Assembly (NCBI GenBank): GCA_029531795.1
Contig: JAPEIS010000005.1
Coordinates: 680,001 to 744,000, forward strand
Reading direction: 5' to 3'
DNA from: Sclerotinia nivalis
Lineage: Eukaryota; Ascomycota; Leotiomycetes; Helotiales; Sclerotiniaceae
Length of the DNA: 64,000 bases
Shown here: positions 44,475 to 56,059 of the stretch, piece after piece
Layout: every line of letters begins with the position of its first letter
Numbering within the stretch: position 1 is the first letter of the stretch
The notes under the pieces: model-generated
What the model saw: only the letters and a program-made list of their open reading frames with translations
Database searches by the model: none
What the model was told of the DNA's origin: nothing
Translations under genes and position numbers: made by a program

Positions 44475-47400
44475 GACGAGGAAACGGAGTTGGGATGAAT
44501 AATGATTTTTGATTTTTTTGCGGTAGCTTTTTCTCACTTCTGAGTGGGAATATGTGGAAAACTAAGGAGTTCAAATTTCAGATCGTTTCGCGATGATTTA
44601 TGATGGATGGAAAGGTCTCTAATATTTCTCGGGCAGATACCCAAATGCATGGATATCTTTTGATAGTACACTTGAGAATTACGAGTAAAGATGATGGCCT
44701 AAACTTCCAACCTCAGAAGAATAGAAATCCTGCAGAACGGAACAGACAGAACAGGCAAGAGAAGATTATTGAAATTGAAGTTTCGTCTTCACAAAAAGAG
44801 AAGAGAAAAAGATATCATACATGGTACTAGCATTAACTACGAGTTTTCTTTTTTTTTTTTTCAGTTTACGCAGAGGCAAAACTTTATGGAGCCATACATT
44901 ACTTTCTGCTTAGTTAGATACGACATTCATGGAACTGGATTGTAATTAGATAGTTTGAGAAATAAAAATAAATCAATATTGAACATAGTAATCATTTATA
45001 ATCCGATCTGTTTCATGGTTTGAGTACTGTAGTAGTTATAATCTGATCTGTATCATGGTTTGAGTACTATGGTACACAGTATCATCATAATCCCATGTTT
45101 AGATTTACATCAAATGATACCTACCTAGCCCGTTTTCGAAGGAGGGTAGCAAAGAGAAGCTAGATTTATCTCCTTCAGCACCTTTCGTATCTTTTTTATA
45201 AGGTGGTATTGTAAGAAAGTTGGATTACTTAGGCCACATATGTAACTAGTTTATAGACATTAAATCACATAATCCTTTGTAGTTAAATATAAGAAGAAAA
45301 CTTCGCCTTCCCTTCTAAAATAATCAATCGTTTTCATTAATCTTTTTGTATACTCACTATATACAATCCAAACCCATTATTAATTCCATTAATTCTATTA
45401 TTCGAAGTTTATACAATATAATCTGATCAATTCATATCCTATTCCCCCTCACAGTATGCTATCGGGACGTACGTATCTCGACCTACCTCTTTCACAGTAT
45501 GTGTGCGTAAATGAAGGGAAGAAAAATATCCTCGGAAGATTGAGTATTACTGTACCGAACATATTGAGATTGATCTTAGGTCACTGAAGGTATGAAATCT
45601 CGACAAAAGATGTCAATTAATGAGATAACTTATAGTTAATGGTGCCTCCGTCATTTTGCTTGCTAAGATTGAACTTAGGGTGCGCGGCGGCGGTGGTGTT
45701 GTAAGGTTGAAGAAGGAAAGGAGACAATGGGCTACGTATCGAAGACTACCCTTTTCACGCTAAGACACCTCTAAGAAAAGTTTGATATAAAAAGTACTAG
45801 GTATAAAAGTTACTACGAATCAGCCGTCATTTCGGAATTTAGTTCGATCGCTCCTTCTAATTAAGAGTTCCGCTGCTTAATAGTACGGACTCATTACCTA
45901 GTAGATAAACCTCTCATTTAGTTTTAAATCTCACTATGGATGCCAAATAGTCAATATCTACTCGGTATTTCTAAGGTCTAACTCCCGTATAGTGCAAAGT
46001 TTGCATATGGCTCATATTTGATTCCAGCCTGAAAACGCATGATGATAGATACGTCCATCTTGATCTTGAGATTCTTTTATAGTATTATAATCGAGGTTTC
46101 TACCCCTTCAAATTCCTCTCGAAAATACTATGTCAAGATACTATTTATGTGAGCTCTGGGGTAACAAGACAAGACAAGTCAAGATAACATTTCAATTTTC
46201 GATATTGAGAAGTTCATCATATCCATCACCAAACTATTCATATTCCACTCATCTCTTTATTTTCAGGTACTCTATTAAGGCACTTTCATCACAAGAATAC
46301 GAACGCAATGATGAAAATGTATGTATACAAAAAAAAGAAAAGTCACATAACATGATTTATACCTACGTAGACACATCCGGAATATCTCTCGCTCGCGCTC
46401 TTGAATTTGATGGCTTGACTAAGCGGTACAATCACTTAATCTTCCTTCGTATATAATCTGTAAGAAAACCTCAGACTCTTTCTTCATGTATAGGCATGCA
46501 AACAAAACAGTATCGCATTTTTCTCGCTAAAAGTAACTTTCCCTTCCTTTCCTTTCCCCTTCCATCCCCCTTCCACCTCGCTTAAGGTTACGAAACAACA
46601 AGATCTTCATCCACCCTCACATCCACCGACCTCGCTCCATTTACGAAAACTTGCTTGCCATCATAAACACTACTCTTACATACAACTCAAATAAAAATAT
46701 TTCAACATCCCACACACAAAGCCTAACCCTCGCCTCCCCGTCCCAATGCAGGGAGAAATAGTCGCTACATTCGAAGATGATTAGTAAGAAAGAAAAAAAA
46801 AAAGAAATTATATATTCTATCTCACCTCGCAATAAAAAAGATTGAAAAAATCTTTATATAATTTTACTTACACATCGAAGCAATTTAGAAGCCAGCGATA
46901 AAAATAGAAATTTATTCCGCCCCACTTCAACACAATAAGGATAAACTCCTCTATACCTACCTAGTATTTCCATGAAAATTTGAAAACCTTCTAATATATC
47001 CCCACTACCAAAACCGCATGCAGCACAGCCTCAAATGAAATCCGTAGTCTTCGCCATTTCTATTTTCATTTTCATTTCACCCTATACTTTAAAGGTTTCA
47101 GTTAATTATACCCCGTAAGCACCCCTTCTAAATCCGTCAAGCAACAAACAACGAACACCATCTCAATCAACACATACCCATAAACAATTCATGGAAACAA
47201 ACAATGTCTATCTATCCATCTACCCACACCACACCAACCAAACCAACGTTCCATTACTCTACATCATAAACCTCAGCTAGATAGATGTAAACCAGGGCAT
47301 CTAAGGATATCGTGCATTATCCAATCTGGTCAATATTCCTCGAGTGTTCAGATATTTATAATACATACATAGATACATACATACAGATACATACAGATAG

Positions 47401-47647
47401 AGATACAGATTGGGCTTCCATGCTACGCTACCTAAAAAAATGCATTATAACAATCGAGTCGTGATCGTCAATGCTAGATCGCATGACCCCCACCCATCAT
47501 CAGCATGATCGATATATCACGATCCAATCTCGGCCGCGTTTGCAGAGGTGAGATTTGAGGCCGCCTGTGCTTCATTCCTATTGACGCCTCATTCATCATA
47601 CATGAAAAATATACACTCGTCCTTTCGACTCTCTAATTCATCAACCA
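44475..47647. other. 3.2-kb AT-rich spacer
   Basis: No supported gene; the longest frame (46130-46456, 108 codons) has no motif. It contains the 40-bp direct repeat at 45000-45079 and a TACA/GATA microsatellite near 47360-47405. Confidence 0.5.
45000..45079 (+). repeat. 40-bp tandem duplication
   Basis: AATCCGATCTGTTTCATGG... at 45000 recurs at 45040 with several changes, mostly transitions. Confidence 0.8.
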
Positions 47648-49422
47648 TTACGACGAAGCACCTCCCCACCAACCACCTGTCATTCCACTCTTCATAGCTT
47701 TTAATCCCTCTTCCTTGGCTTTTTCCTCCATCTCAGCCTCTTCCTTCAACCACTTTGCTCCATTCTCCCGAATTTCCTTTTCAAATGCCTCATAGTTTTT
47801 CTGCCCCCTTTCTCTCGCTAAATCTTGTAACATCTTTCCCTGTGCAAGCGCATCCGCTAGACTCTGTTCATTAGGATCTGTCACCATCATTCCACCAGGC
47901 TTAATACCCAAGGCACTTCCTAACAATCCCACGCCGCCACCTCTCTTTCCATGCTTCTTTCGTTCTTCTGCAAGTTGTTCATGGAACTTCTTTCTTGCTA
48001 TTGCTTCACGTTTGGCAAATTCAGTAGGGATATGTGTGCCTTCAAATGATTTAATGGCTTTGCGTACATCTGCATATTGCATAGTAGGGATGTATTCGAG
48101 GAATGGGATCAAAGAGACAAGTTCTTTATCTTTGACATCACCCGTCCATGGCTTAAGAATTATTGCGTTTTCTGGTTGTTTCTTGGCGTGGTGTGGTTTG
48201 GTGTCAATTAAAATGACCTTGGAGAGGTCACGGTTGAGGTATGAAAGGTCCTGATACGAATTAGTAAAACAACAAGAATATGGCCCGAAATTCTTACCTT
48301 GATATATTCTCCATTCTCATAAAGTGTTGCCTCTCTGAAAAGTGGCCATGTAACGATATGATACGGATCGAATTTTCGAATAACTGGCTCTGCTAAAGTG
48401 GATGGTTGAGTGGTAAAGATAACCAATTCATAATATTGACTTAAATATCTCAAGAAATAATCAACACCAGGTCGTTTTGCCAATCGCCAACCATGTTCTC
48501 TAGTCCATTCACTATGGATTAAAAGATCCTCCATACTTAAAACTAATGTATAAGGGCGCTCAAACATAGGAGTTGGATCAGGTAATAACTTTGTAAAAGC
48601 TGGCTCTGTGTAATGACCAATTTGGTCTCCGGTTCGAGCTCTTACACGGTTCCACATGCCACTAAGTGACCAGCCAGATGGAGCAGTTTCCGCATGTAGT
48701 TTTTCTTCTTCCTCGGTCTCCCAATTCCGACCCAAGTATACCGTACCGGTGATCGCAGATATGAAAAAGGCAAGATACATGTAGTTGGCCATCTGGTTTC
48801 TCTTCCTTTCCGAGGAAGAAACATACGCAGATGCTGGCAGTTCCCCGCGACCCTTGCCCCCAGCACCAGGAACTTCTTCAGGATCCGCGGCTTCTGTAAG
48901 ATTTAATGGTGAAGTTTTCGATTTTCTATTTGCCAATTCGAAATCCAATGTCGAAGGAATTCCTTGGGTGAGATCTGGTAGAGGTTTGTTTTCGGTTTCT
49001 GCTTGTGCGGGGTCGACAGCGATTGTCTCGAATTCATCTTGTTTGCCAGAGAACTCTGAACTTTCGCCTTTTCTGGCATCTGGGTTTGGTACGCCGGCAC
49101 CTCCGCCCACTGACTTTGGTACAGTATTCCTTTGCGGTGAAGCACCCTTGCTCACTTCATCTTGAGCCTTAGAAAAGTCCGGGTTACCAGATTTATCACT
49201 ACTCTGTCCTGGCTTTTGTGAAGTAAAAGCAGCTTGTGCCCCACCTGGACCAGAAGGTTTTGGCGCACCCGAAGATCTATTATATTCTGTAGGTTTTTTA
49301 GGTTGGCGACTATTACTCGCCATCGACCGAGTCCATGATGTTGATGAGGCTATCCGCAAATTCGTCGAGGTATTTCTTAGAGCTGGCGTTTGCAACGACC
49401 TTCCGATAGCTCTAGACAACAT
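47648..49422 (-). CDS. TIM50: Mitochondrial import inner-membrane translocase subunit Tim50
   Basis: Two exons: 49422-48298 and 48250-47648, with a 47-bp GT-AG intron (48297-48251, CTAAT branch); 575 residues. The N-terminus is basic and hydroxylated (a presequence), followed by a long disordered Ser/Pro/Gly segment, one transmembrane helix at about 214-231 (YMYLAFFISAITGTVYLG), and an FCP1-like domain in the intermembrane space: YTLVLSMEDLLIHSEW, GWRLAKRPGVDYFLRYLSQYYELVIFTTQ, and ILIDTKPHHAKKQPENAIIL across the splice. The catalytic DxDx of true phosphatases is replaced, as expected for Tim50, which is a receptor and not an enzyme. It passes presequence proteins from the TOM complex to TIM23. 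The C-terminal 100 residues are Lys/Glu-rich and coiled-coil-like. Confidence 0.96.
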
Positions 49423-50260
49423 TATGAAGGAAAAGTATCAATATACACAGCTTACTCCAATGCAGAAAAGAATATATGCGAAATCGCATTGAGTATTGTT
49501 GAAGTTCTTGTCAGCAAAGAGAAACTTCCAAGTGCTTTTGCTTTTGGCCTTACAAAATAACCTTGGTTCCTTAAAAGTTCCCTTTCACTCACAACAAAAT
49601 AACAAAATACAATTTTCTACAATGATGCGGGCGGGAAATAGTAACGCTAGTACTAAAACATACTAGTCTCAATTGGCGTCCATTTGACATTGATTTCCCC
49701 ACCATAAAAGCATCGATTGAATTTTTGGATTTCGAATTTTCTTTCTTCTTTTTTTCTTCCTTCAAGTTGACACTCAGTGGACAGAAATTTATACTCATCG
49801 CGCCTACAATAACCGTGGACGAAGAGTTGAACAATCTGAGGAGAATAAATATGACACTTTCAAGAATTGGATGTTAAGCCGGTGCTTGAAAGAGTTACCG
49901 GCTACTCAATTACAACTTCAGTCCCGTGGTGTCATAACATTCCATATATCTACCCAATACTCTCTCTCATTATATTACCTCTGTCGCCGACTCTGTTCTT
50001 TGAACTCCTTGATAGAAGGAGCTTTCTTCCTTATAATTGAAATCATAAATGTCATCCATCATTCAATTCCATCCTTTGGGATAATCAGGCGATTCAATTT
50101 TCTTATCTGTGACTTTGAATCATTTATCTACTTAGCACGCGATCTCTTCCCATTGTTTAATTGAAGCTCAACAAACCTAACACCTACAAATCTCTCTACA
50201 GCATATCAACGAGAACGACAATTTGGTTTTCTTACCTCTACTTAAACAATAACAATTGAT
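49423..50260. other. Divergent spacer
   Basis: Shared upstream region of TIM50 (minus) and the F-box-like gene (plus). The plus frame 49871-50164 has no motif and I treat it as leader sequence or chance. Confidence 0.5.
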
Positions 50261-51181
50261 ATGGCGCCGTCTATGAAGCACCAGACTCTTACCATACGGA
50301 ATCATCGTCGCGCGATAGCAAGCACGCCTGTATCTGGTACCGCAACTCCGAATTCATCCGCCTACCCCTCAGCTTATCCATCCGATGCTGAAGACATTAG
50401 TCCTCTCACTTCTCGCAAAACCAAACAATCCTTTCCATTTCTTTCTCTGCCTTCCGAACTTCGCACGAAGATTTACACTCTCATATTCGCCCCTTTCCCT
50501 CCAGTTATCGACCTCGACCCTACAACCTTTTCCATCATTCGTCGTCACAAACTACTCTCACTATTCCATGTCAGCAAACAAATATACAATGAATCATCGC
50601 ACCACTTCTTTTCAACCTATACCTTCCGCATCTTCCCTGTCCATCCAGGTCGCTATTTCAAGACAAAGAAACCCCTACTAGCGCGTCTGCCATCTCATTA
50701 TCGCAACTCTATCACTACACTTGAACTTCGTCTAGGTCCTGGCTGGAATAATCCGCCAAGAAGTTGGGTTGTATCGCCTTTACTTGGACTTTCGGATTGC
50801 ACATCCGTTCGCGTTTTGAAAATATTCGTGGAATGTGATCCTTCGGACGCGATATTCAAAGGTTTCAGAGCAGGCGATGGATTTTATGAGGGCTTTTGCC
50901 AGGAATTGTTAGAAGGTATATTCAGGGACGTGAAGGGAATTCAAACTGTTGAATTCGATGCCTTTCCTGGTGTGAAGAGGAGCGGAGATATGATGAGTGG
51001 ACTGCGAGAGGTTGTAGAGAGGCATAACAAGGTTGTGGAATGGGGTCCTGAAAGGGGTTGGGGAGTGGAGAAACATGGAGAGGGCAAAGAACGAATTTGG
51101 TTGGATGCTGTGCTTGTGCATGGAGTTGGAAGAGCGAGAGTTGTTCCAGCGGGAGTAGAGGGTATTATGGCCTCAGCTTAA
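50261..51181 (+). CDS. F-box-like domain protein of unknown function
   Basis: A single exon of 306 residues. After a disordered Ser/Pro-rich start, residues 58-77 read FPFLSLPSELRTKIYTLIFA, the short F-box-like helix pair seen at the start of many fungal proteins of this type. It is followed by ALLFHVSKQIY-like text (LSLFHVSKQIYNESSHHFFS), the second conserved segment. The remainder (SITTLELRLGPGW, VRVLKIFVECDPSD, FCQELLEGIFRDVKGIQTVEFDAFP) has alternating strand and helix pattern and resembles the body of such proteins. Binding to Skp1 and a role in ubiquitin ligation are possible but unproven for this group. No introns are needed. Confidence 0.75.
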   Translation: MAPSMKHQTLTIRNHRRAIASTPVSGTATPNSSAYPSAYPSDAEDISPLTSRKTKQSFPFLSLPSELRTKIYTLIFAPFPPVIDLDPTTFSIIRRHKLLSLFHVSKQIYNESSHHFFSTYTFRIFPVHPGRYFKTKKPLLARLPSHYRNSITTLELRLGPGWNNPPRSWVVSPLLGLSDCTSVRVLKIFVECDPSDAIFKGFRAGDGFYEGFCQELLEGIFRDVKGIQTVEFDAFPGVKRSGDMMSGLREVVERHNKVVEWGPERGWGVEKHGEGKERIWLDAVLVHGVGRARVVPAGVEGIMASA

Positions 51182-52356
51182 GTTACACCCTACTGTTATT
51201 GAAGCGGGGGTATGATGACACGAGTGAAATGAAGTTAACAATAACACGATCGACGAATACAGTAGTCCATTGGTTTTCAGGGAAAATCGGATGTAACAGT
51301 TTTATAAAAATGGAAGAATGCATCAGGAAACGGAAACCGAAAATGGTACCCAGGCATGTAAAACTCCTCTTCATCTTGCACATAGTCTTGCTCAATACCA
51401 CTTTATTCACAACTCTTTCAATCATGACCAAAAAAATTTCCTACTCAATGTCCCAGATCCCCAGCCACTAATGGCAGCCACTATGCCACCTCTAGTTTCA
51501 TGTCAAATACTAATTTATTTCAACACAACGACCGACACTAATCGAAACTGAATTCAAAATGTTGCATATCTCATTTTCTTATGTCTAGTTCTAATATTAT
51601 TGACATATATCAATACCCAGAAGTCTGTCAAGAGTGGATTGCAGTTCAGACTATTGGATATGCTGATCTTAAGATCTCCTACCACTCCATAGCTCCTATC
51701 ACAAATTCCAGACTCTCCAAATTTTCAATCCACCCATTAATTACATCCCCGGCATCATCACCCTCTTTCTTACCGGTACAGATACAATAAATTGTTCATC
51801 TCATCATAGACATTCCACAAGACAGACGCACACAACCACATCACCCTTGTCGTGGTCAATTATCTGCATATAGTGTTTGCGGGACTTGCATCGCGAGACG
51901 AGAGTCTGTCATGGCTTCTTTGAAAGCGCTAGATTCGTTTCTTTTAATTGGAGATACGAGGTTCATTTATGCTTTTGGGATTTCGGGGATGTGTTGAGAT
52001 GGGGTAGGAATTGGGTGTTGTTTTGCTGTATTTGGGAGATGTCTGAAGGGTTCCCTCTTTGCGTAGAAGGATATCGTATTTTTTTATATATAAAGAATAT
52101 TCTAAATATAAATACGATTTATAGAGTCTATAGAGTATTAGTAGTATAATATACTATAATTAATCTGTTAAATCGATCTCTAAAAGTTAATATTTAAGTC
52201 GCTATTTAAACTCCTTAATTTTATTCAGTTAGAATTAGAAATATATAATTTTGTTATATTCTAATTTTTACAGCTTCGCTTGGTTTTGATTAGATAATTC
52301 GAGTCTACGAGTAAGATTATAGATCTTTTATACTCGAGTAGTCGTATTTATACACA
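51182..52356. other. Spacer ending in a very AT-rich block
   Basis: 51182-51990 holds short frames without motif. 52075-52300 is almost pure A/T and resembles RIP-eroded repeat DNA. It forms the left flank of the LINE pair. Confidence 0.5.
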
Positions 52357-52576
52357 CACAACAAATTTCGAAGAACAAAATTTCTTCGAAATACAACCAG
52401 TTCTTCCCTTTATTTAATAAAGAAATACTCCCAAAATTCATTCCAATTGTTCCCAAATGAATCGGCTCAGTAGTTGTTGTGATACTGTCGTCGTCGCTCA
52501 AAACACGAAACTTATATGAAAATTCGCGTAAAAACTCTTTCCAACTTCCCTCAACTTTTGTTTATCAAGTCCAATA

Positions 52577-54034
52577 ATGAACTCTCCAATAGAAGGATCC
52601 CTTGAATCATCTCCTGAATCTACTCTCCCACAAATAATAGTAATACTAGGCTCTCCAATATCCAGCCTCTTTATCATTAATCCAATCCCTCTATCTAGAA
52701 ACCCCTTCACAATATAAAGATTACTCAATCTCTTGAATCCTACCCCAATCCAATCTTTCAATTCGCAAAACCAATTGGATATTCTCAGCTCAGATGATCC
52801 ATTCCGATCCTTTGATAGATCGATTCCTTTTAAAATCAATAACAAACGTCGTCGACAATCAATCAACTCCGGAATCAGGCAATTTAGTCAATTAGAATCT
52901 AACTCCACAAAACCAAAAGAAGCTATCCAAAAAGCTAAAAATCTTCTTATTCTAGCTACCTCTTTGGAAAAGGAAACCGAAGAACAATCGAAGATCCTAG
53001 ATCTAATCGAAATATTCTGTGAATACCTCGAAAAAGGAAAATTGACAAGAGCTTCGAATATTATTACATCACAAATCTCTCATCTCGAAAAGGCTACCAA
53101 AAGGATTGAAAATCAAGCCAATCATCTTTCCAATTTTCCCAATCAATCAATTACTTCTTCAATAAATGCTTCATTAATTAACAAAGCAAGTTATGCTATT
53201 GTTATCAAATCAATAGGGGAATGGAAAGTAGTTTCTAAAGGGAACTCTACAAAACAAAAGCTTGTAGAGCAAAAGAATGATGTTCCTAGTAAACGATTAA
53301 TCCTTATCAATCCATTTCTTCATCAACTCAATTCTTTTATACTATTATATACAAGAAACAAGATCAATGAAGCTTTCAAAAAGGCTGGCATCAACGGATT
53401 AGTTATTTCGGCCATTACTACAATCAGAAGCAACAATATCATCCTAATCACTAATAGCCCTTTCAATGTACAATTCCTTATAGAAAAAAAAGAAGTCTGG
53501 AATCGTATCCTCGAATCAGAAAGACTTCAAATCGACAAACCATGGTACAAAGTGATTATACACAAGATCCCAATCAAGGAATTCTCTGGTCCAAAAGGAA
53601 TGGATTTGATTAAAGACGAAATTAAAACTTTCAATTTAGGGCTTATTATAATGGGTACTCCTTATTGGTTTATTAATGCTTCTAAAAGAGCTACTCAACA
53701 AGAAGGAGTAATTGTGATTGTGTTTGTTATACAAAAGGAAGTAGAATTAGTTATTCGAAAAAGATTATATATCGTTAGCATTAGCGTCAGAGTTGAAAGA
53801 TTCTATCCTTCCATTTTTTCCTCTCAATGCAATAAATATCAAGGATTCGACCATAACGAATCATATTGCAAAAAACTTCCAGTTTGTAGACTTTGTAGCA
53901 ATAATCATACTATAGCTGGTCATTTTTGTCTAATTTGTTAAGCTAAAGGTAAACCTTGTCAGTATTTAGTGATCAAATGCGCTAATTGCAAAGGAGAGTA
54001 TAAAGCTAGCTTTAAAGTATGCGAAATATACTAA
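52577..54034 (+). pseudogene. LINE copy A ORF1 (gag-like, zinc knuckles)
   Basis: From ATG 52577 the frame runs 486 codons to TAA at 54032-54034, interrupted by TAA codons in Gln positions (in the first 50 codons and at 53939). The protein is Asn/Ser/Ile-rich with a Glu/Lys coiled-coil-like segment (around LEKETEEQSKILDLIEIFCEYLEK), a central RNA-binding-like region, and CCHC-type knuckles near the end (CNKYQGFDHNESYC, CRLCSNNHTIAGHFC and, beyond the last stop, CANCKGEYKASFKVC). This is the ORF1 layout of Tad/I-type fungal LINEs, whose product binds element RNA. The ORF1 of copy B has exactly the same length. Confidence 0.8.
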
Positions 54035-54350
54035 ACAATTGTTCGGAAATCCAATTAATGTTATACAACAATATTCGCATTCTTCAAATCAATCTAAACA
54101 AGAACCCTCAAGCTACCGAAAGTGCTCTTCAACTTGCCTTAGAATTCGATATCGATCTTATAATTATTCAAGAATCTTGGGTTCTTTCAAACCTTGAGAA
54201 AGATTACTCTTCAACTAGATCGATTGCTTATTCTAGCTTTTCCTAACTCCTTCCAAATTATCCTTCGAACCTTCGTCCTTGTATAATGATCTACATCTCG
54301 AAAGAATTCAAATTGTTAGTAGCTCTAACCCCCAACTCTCCCAAAGATAC
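54019..54350 (+). pseudogene. LINE copy A ORF2 start (endonuclease), truncated
   Basis: ATG 54019 overlaps the end of ORF1 by 16 nt in the -1 frame. The translation RILQINLNKNPQATESALQLALEFDIDLIIIQESWV is the start of the apurinic-type endonuclease domain (Asn then Glu of the active site). A stop at 54244-54246 stands where Gln is expected. The frame is lost at 54350, where copy B begins. Confidence 0.8.
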
Positions 54351-54601
54351 CATAACAAATTTCGAAGAACAAAATTTCTTCGAAATACAACCAGTTCTTC
54401 CCTTTATTTAATAAAGAAATACTCCCAAAATTCATTCCAATTGTTCTCAAGTGAATCGGCTCAGTAGTTGTTGTGATACTGTCGTCGTCGCTCAAAACAC
54501 GAAACTTACACGAAAATTCGCGTAAAAACTCTTTCCAACTTCCTTCAACTTTTCTCCTTATTTGAACGTATAAAGCTCTGATAGGTTTATCAAGTCCAAT
54601 A

Positions 54602-56059
54602 ATGGACTCTTCGATGGAAGGATCCCTTGGATCATCCTTTGAATCTATTTCTCTACGAGTAATAGTGATACTAGACTCTCCAACATTCAGCCCCTCCACC
54701 ATTGATCCAATCCCTTTATTCAGAAACCCCTTCACAATACAAAGATCATCCAATCTCTTGAGTCCTATTTCAGTCTAATCTTTCAATTCGTAAAACCAAT
54801 TGGATATTCTTAGCTCAGATGATTCATTCTGATCCCTTGATAGATCGATTCCTTTTAAAATCAATAACAAACGTCGTCGATAATCAATCAACTCCGGAAT
54901 CAGGTAATTTAATCAATCAGGATCTAACTCTACAAAACCAAAAGAAACTATCCAAAAAGCTAAAGATCTTCTTATTTTAGTTGCCTTTTTGGAAAAGGAA
55001 ATCGAAGAACAATCGAAGATTCTAGATCTAATCGAAATATTCTGTGAATACCTCGAAAAAGGAAAATTGATAAGAGCTTCGAATATTATCACATCACAAA
55101 TCTCCTATTTCGAAAAAGCTACCAAAAGGATTGAAAATCAAGTTAATCATCTTTTCAATCTTCCTAATCAATCAATTACTTCTTCAACAAACGCTTCACC
55201 AATTAACAAAGCAAGCTATGTTACTATTACTAAATCAGTAGGGGAATGGAAAGTAGTTTCCAAAGGGAACTCTACAAAACAAAAGCCTGTAGAGCAAAAG
55301 AATGATGTTCCTAGTAAACGATTAATCTTTATCAATCCATTTCTTTATCAACTCAATTCCTTTATATTATTATATATAAGAAACAAGATCAATGAAGTTT
55401 TCAAAAAGGCTGGCATCAATGGATCAGTTATCTTGGCTATTACTACAACCAGAAGCAACAATATCATTCTAACTACTAATAGTCTCTTCAATGTATAATT
55501 CCTTATAGAAAAAAAAGAAGTCTGGAATCGTATCCTCGAATCAGAAAGACTTCAAATCGACAAACTATGGCACAAAGTGATTATACACAAGATCCCAATC
55601 AAGGAATTCTCTGGTCCAAAAGGAATGGATTTGATTAAAGACGAAATTAAAACCTTCAATTCAGGGTTCATTATAATGGGTACCCCTTATTGGCTTACTA
55701 ATACTTCTAAAAGAGCTACTCAATAAGAAGAAGCAATTGTGATTGCATTTGTTATACAAAAGGAAGTAGAATTAGCTATTCGAAAAAGACTATATATCGC
55801 TGGTATTAGTGTCAGAGTTGAAAGATTCTATTCTTCTATTCTTTCCTTTTAATGTAATAAATGTCAAGGATTCGATTATAACGAATCATATTGCAAAAAA
55901 CCTCCAGCTTGTGGACTTTGTAGTAATAATCATGCTACAGCTGGTCATTTTTGTCTAATTTGTTAAGCTAAAGGTAAACCTTGTTAGCATTTAATAATCA
56001 AATATACTAATTGCAAAGGAGAGTATAAAGCTAGCTTTAAAGTATGCGAAATATACTAA
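54602..56059 (+). pseudogene. LINE copy B ORF1 (gag-like)
   Basis: 486 codons from ATG 54602 to TAA 56057-56059, same length as in copy A, with more RIP-type stops. The longest open part is 54989-55498, holding the LEKEIEEQSKILDLIEIFCEYLEK segment. Zinc-knuckle remnants lie at about 55855-56040; in one, a Cys codon context is intact (CGLCSNNHATAGHFC) and in another the first Cys is preceded by a stop. No intact protein. Confidence 0.8.

Larger units (their letters stand above)
52357..54350 (+). mobile_element. LINE copy A, 3'-truncated
   Basis: From 52357 the sequence is colinear with copy B (54351 onward): 5' leader, complete ORF1, and the first 110 codons of ORF2. It then stops abruptly at 54350, where copy B begins. 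Losing the 3' end is the reverse of normal LINE truncation, so copy A was cut by a later insertion, recombination or deletion. Its leader lacks about 30 bp present in copy B. In-frame stops are of the CAA-to-TAA type. Confidence 0.85.
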
